A DNA stretch of 6,951 nucleotides from Bacteroidota bacterium. GTDB lineage: Bacteria > Bacteroidota > Bacteroidia > Flavobacteriales > Flavobacteriaceae. The stretch spans positions 1 through 6,951 of the forward strand of contig JAJYTI010000116.1 in assembly GCA_021793135.1 (NCBI GenBank), read 5' to 3'. Every line of letters starts with the position of its first letter. Positions within the stretch are counted from its first letter, which is position 1. Both the position numbers and the translations under genes were made by a program. The notes below the pieces were generated by a model, which was not told where the DNA came from, did no database searches, and saw nothing but the letters and a program-made list of their open reading frames with translations. Below are positions 6,563 through 6,951 of this stretch, one piece after another.

Positions 6563-6595
6563 AAAACTGTTGTAGAATCTATCTACAACAGTTTT
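6563..6595. terminator. Bidirectional intrinsic terminator between convergent genes
   Basis: A perfect 14-bp inverted repeat (arm AAAACTGTTGTAGA at 6563-6576, mate at 6582-6595) has a 5-nt loop. The plus-strand tail is TTTTCTTCATT. The minus-strand tail is TTTTTTATTTTA, the stronger U-run. It starts 2 bp after the zinc-ribbon stop codon and lies 22 bp from the HIT gene's stop, so it can end both convergent transcripts. Confidence 0.9.
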
Positions 6596-6617
6596 CTTCA
6601 TTAAGTATATTTATACT

Positions 6618-6951
6618 TTACAATTCGTTATAAGCCGCATTAATTTTTGTTGCTATTTCTTGAAATTCTTCTGCTTCTAAATCCACACTTAAATCAAAAC
6701 GAGTATCTTCCATTTTATTCAAAGGAATAAGATGCACATGCACGTGAGGCACTTCTAATCCTACAACTGACATCCCGATTCTTTTGCAAGGAACCGCTTT
6801 CTCTAAAGCTAGAGCTACTTTTCTGGAAAACGCCATTAAATGCAAATAGGTCTTCTCATCTAAATCAAATAGTTTATCTACTTCGACTTTAGGAATACAT
6901 AAAGTATGACCTTTAGTATTTGGACGTATGTCTAAAAAAGCAAGAAAATCG
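6618..6951 (-). CDS. HIT family nucleotide-binding hydrolase, N-terminus beyond the window
   Basis: Cytosolic histidine-triad protein; relatives hydrolyse nucleoside phosphoramidates or AMP-linked substrates. The frame is open from the stop at 6618-6620 to the window edge, giving 110 residues, so only about 20 N-terminal residues of a ~130-aa protein are missing. The fragment begins FLAFLDIRPNTKGHTLCIPK, the conserved first part of the nucleotide site. The signature HVHVHL (6729-6746) follows PHV; the middle histidine is the expected nucleophile. The C-terminus is an acidic helix ending in AAYNEL. A TTG at 6843-6845 could look like a start for a shorter frame, but the upstream residues are clearly family sequence, so the true start is outside. 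It is convergent with the kinase pair across a shared terminator. Confidence 0.94.
   Translation of the reverse strand, partial: DFLAFLDIRPNTKGHTLCIPKVEVDKLFDLDEKTYLHLMAFSRKVALALEKAVPCKRIGMSVVGLEVPHVHVHLIPLNKMEDTRFDLSVDLEAEEFQEIATKINAAYNEL

Noticed and set aside
6603..6618. Small inverted repeat AAGTATA-tt-TATACTT before the HIT stop codon
   Set aside because: It is short, all A/T apart from one pair, has a 2-nt loop too tight to fold well, and sits beside the much stronger terminator at 6563-6595.
6618..6845. HIT gene starting at the TTG at 6843-6845
   Set aside because: The frame continues upstream to the window edge with conserved HIT-family residues, so the real start is outside.

Overview
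The window reads as chromosomal DNA from a marine-type member of the Flavobacteriaceae (Bacteroidota). It is AT-rich and lacks clear Shine-Dalgarno sequences; starts are preceded by A-rich stretches. Two promoter candidates match the Bacteroidota -7 pattern TAnnTTTG. It also carries a DUF3127 gene, a family known mainly from Bacteroidota. There are seven genes, two cut by the window edges, and no tRNA, rRNA, CRISPR array, insertion sequence or other sign of mobility.

Left part (1-3557, minus strand): a tripartite RND drug-efflux operon. It is transcribed from about 3500 towards position 1. A lipoprotein periplasmic adaptor (2169-3335) is followed by an AcrB-type inner-membrane pump (2057 to beyond position 1). 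The 111-bp gap between them holds a strong inverted repeat. Upstream of the adaptor, a TAnnTTTG promoter match lies next to a 17-bp palindrome that would overlap the transcription start, the usual layout for a repressor-controlled pump. An outer-membrane TolC-like gene would be expected downstream, outside the window.

Middle (3580-4881, minus strand): a tight two-gene unit with a 17-nt gap. It encodes a flavin-reductase-family flavoprotein with an unusual C-terminal helical extension, then a DUF3127 protein ending in an SSB-like acidic tip (DDLPF). The promoter lies so close to the first ATG that the mRNA is probably leaderless or nearly so. A perfect 14-bp hairpin terminator closes the unit.

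Right part (4933-6561, plus strand): a divergently transcribed pair. A membrane sensor histidine kinase has a periplasmic sensor loop, a His-Gln phosphoacceptor motif and a complete ATPase domain. Its stop codon overlaps by 4 nt the start of a small zinc-ribbon membrane protein of unrecognised family. No response regulator is adjacent. A bidirectional terminator separates this pair from a convergent HIT-family nucleotide hydrolase gene (6618 to beyond 6951).

Most of the window is ordinary housekeeping and efflux content. The less explained items are the kinase/zinc-ribbon pair, the DUF3127 protein with an SSB-like tail next to a flavoprotein, and the regulatory structures of the efflux operon.
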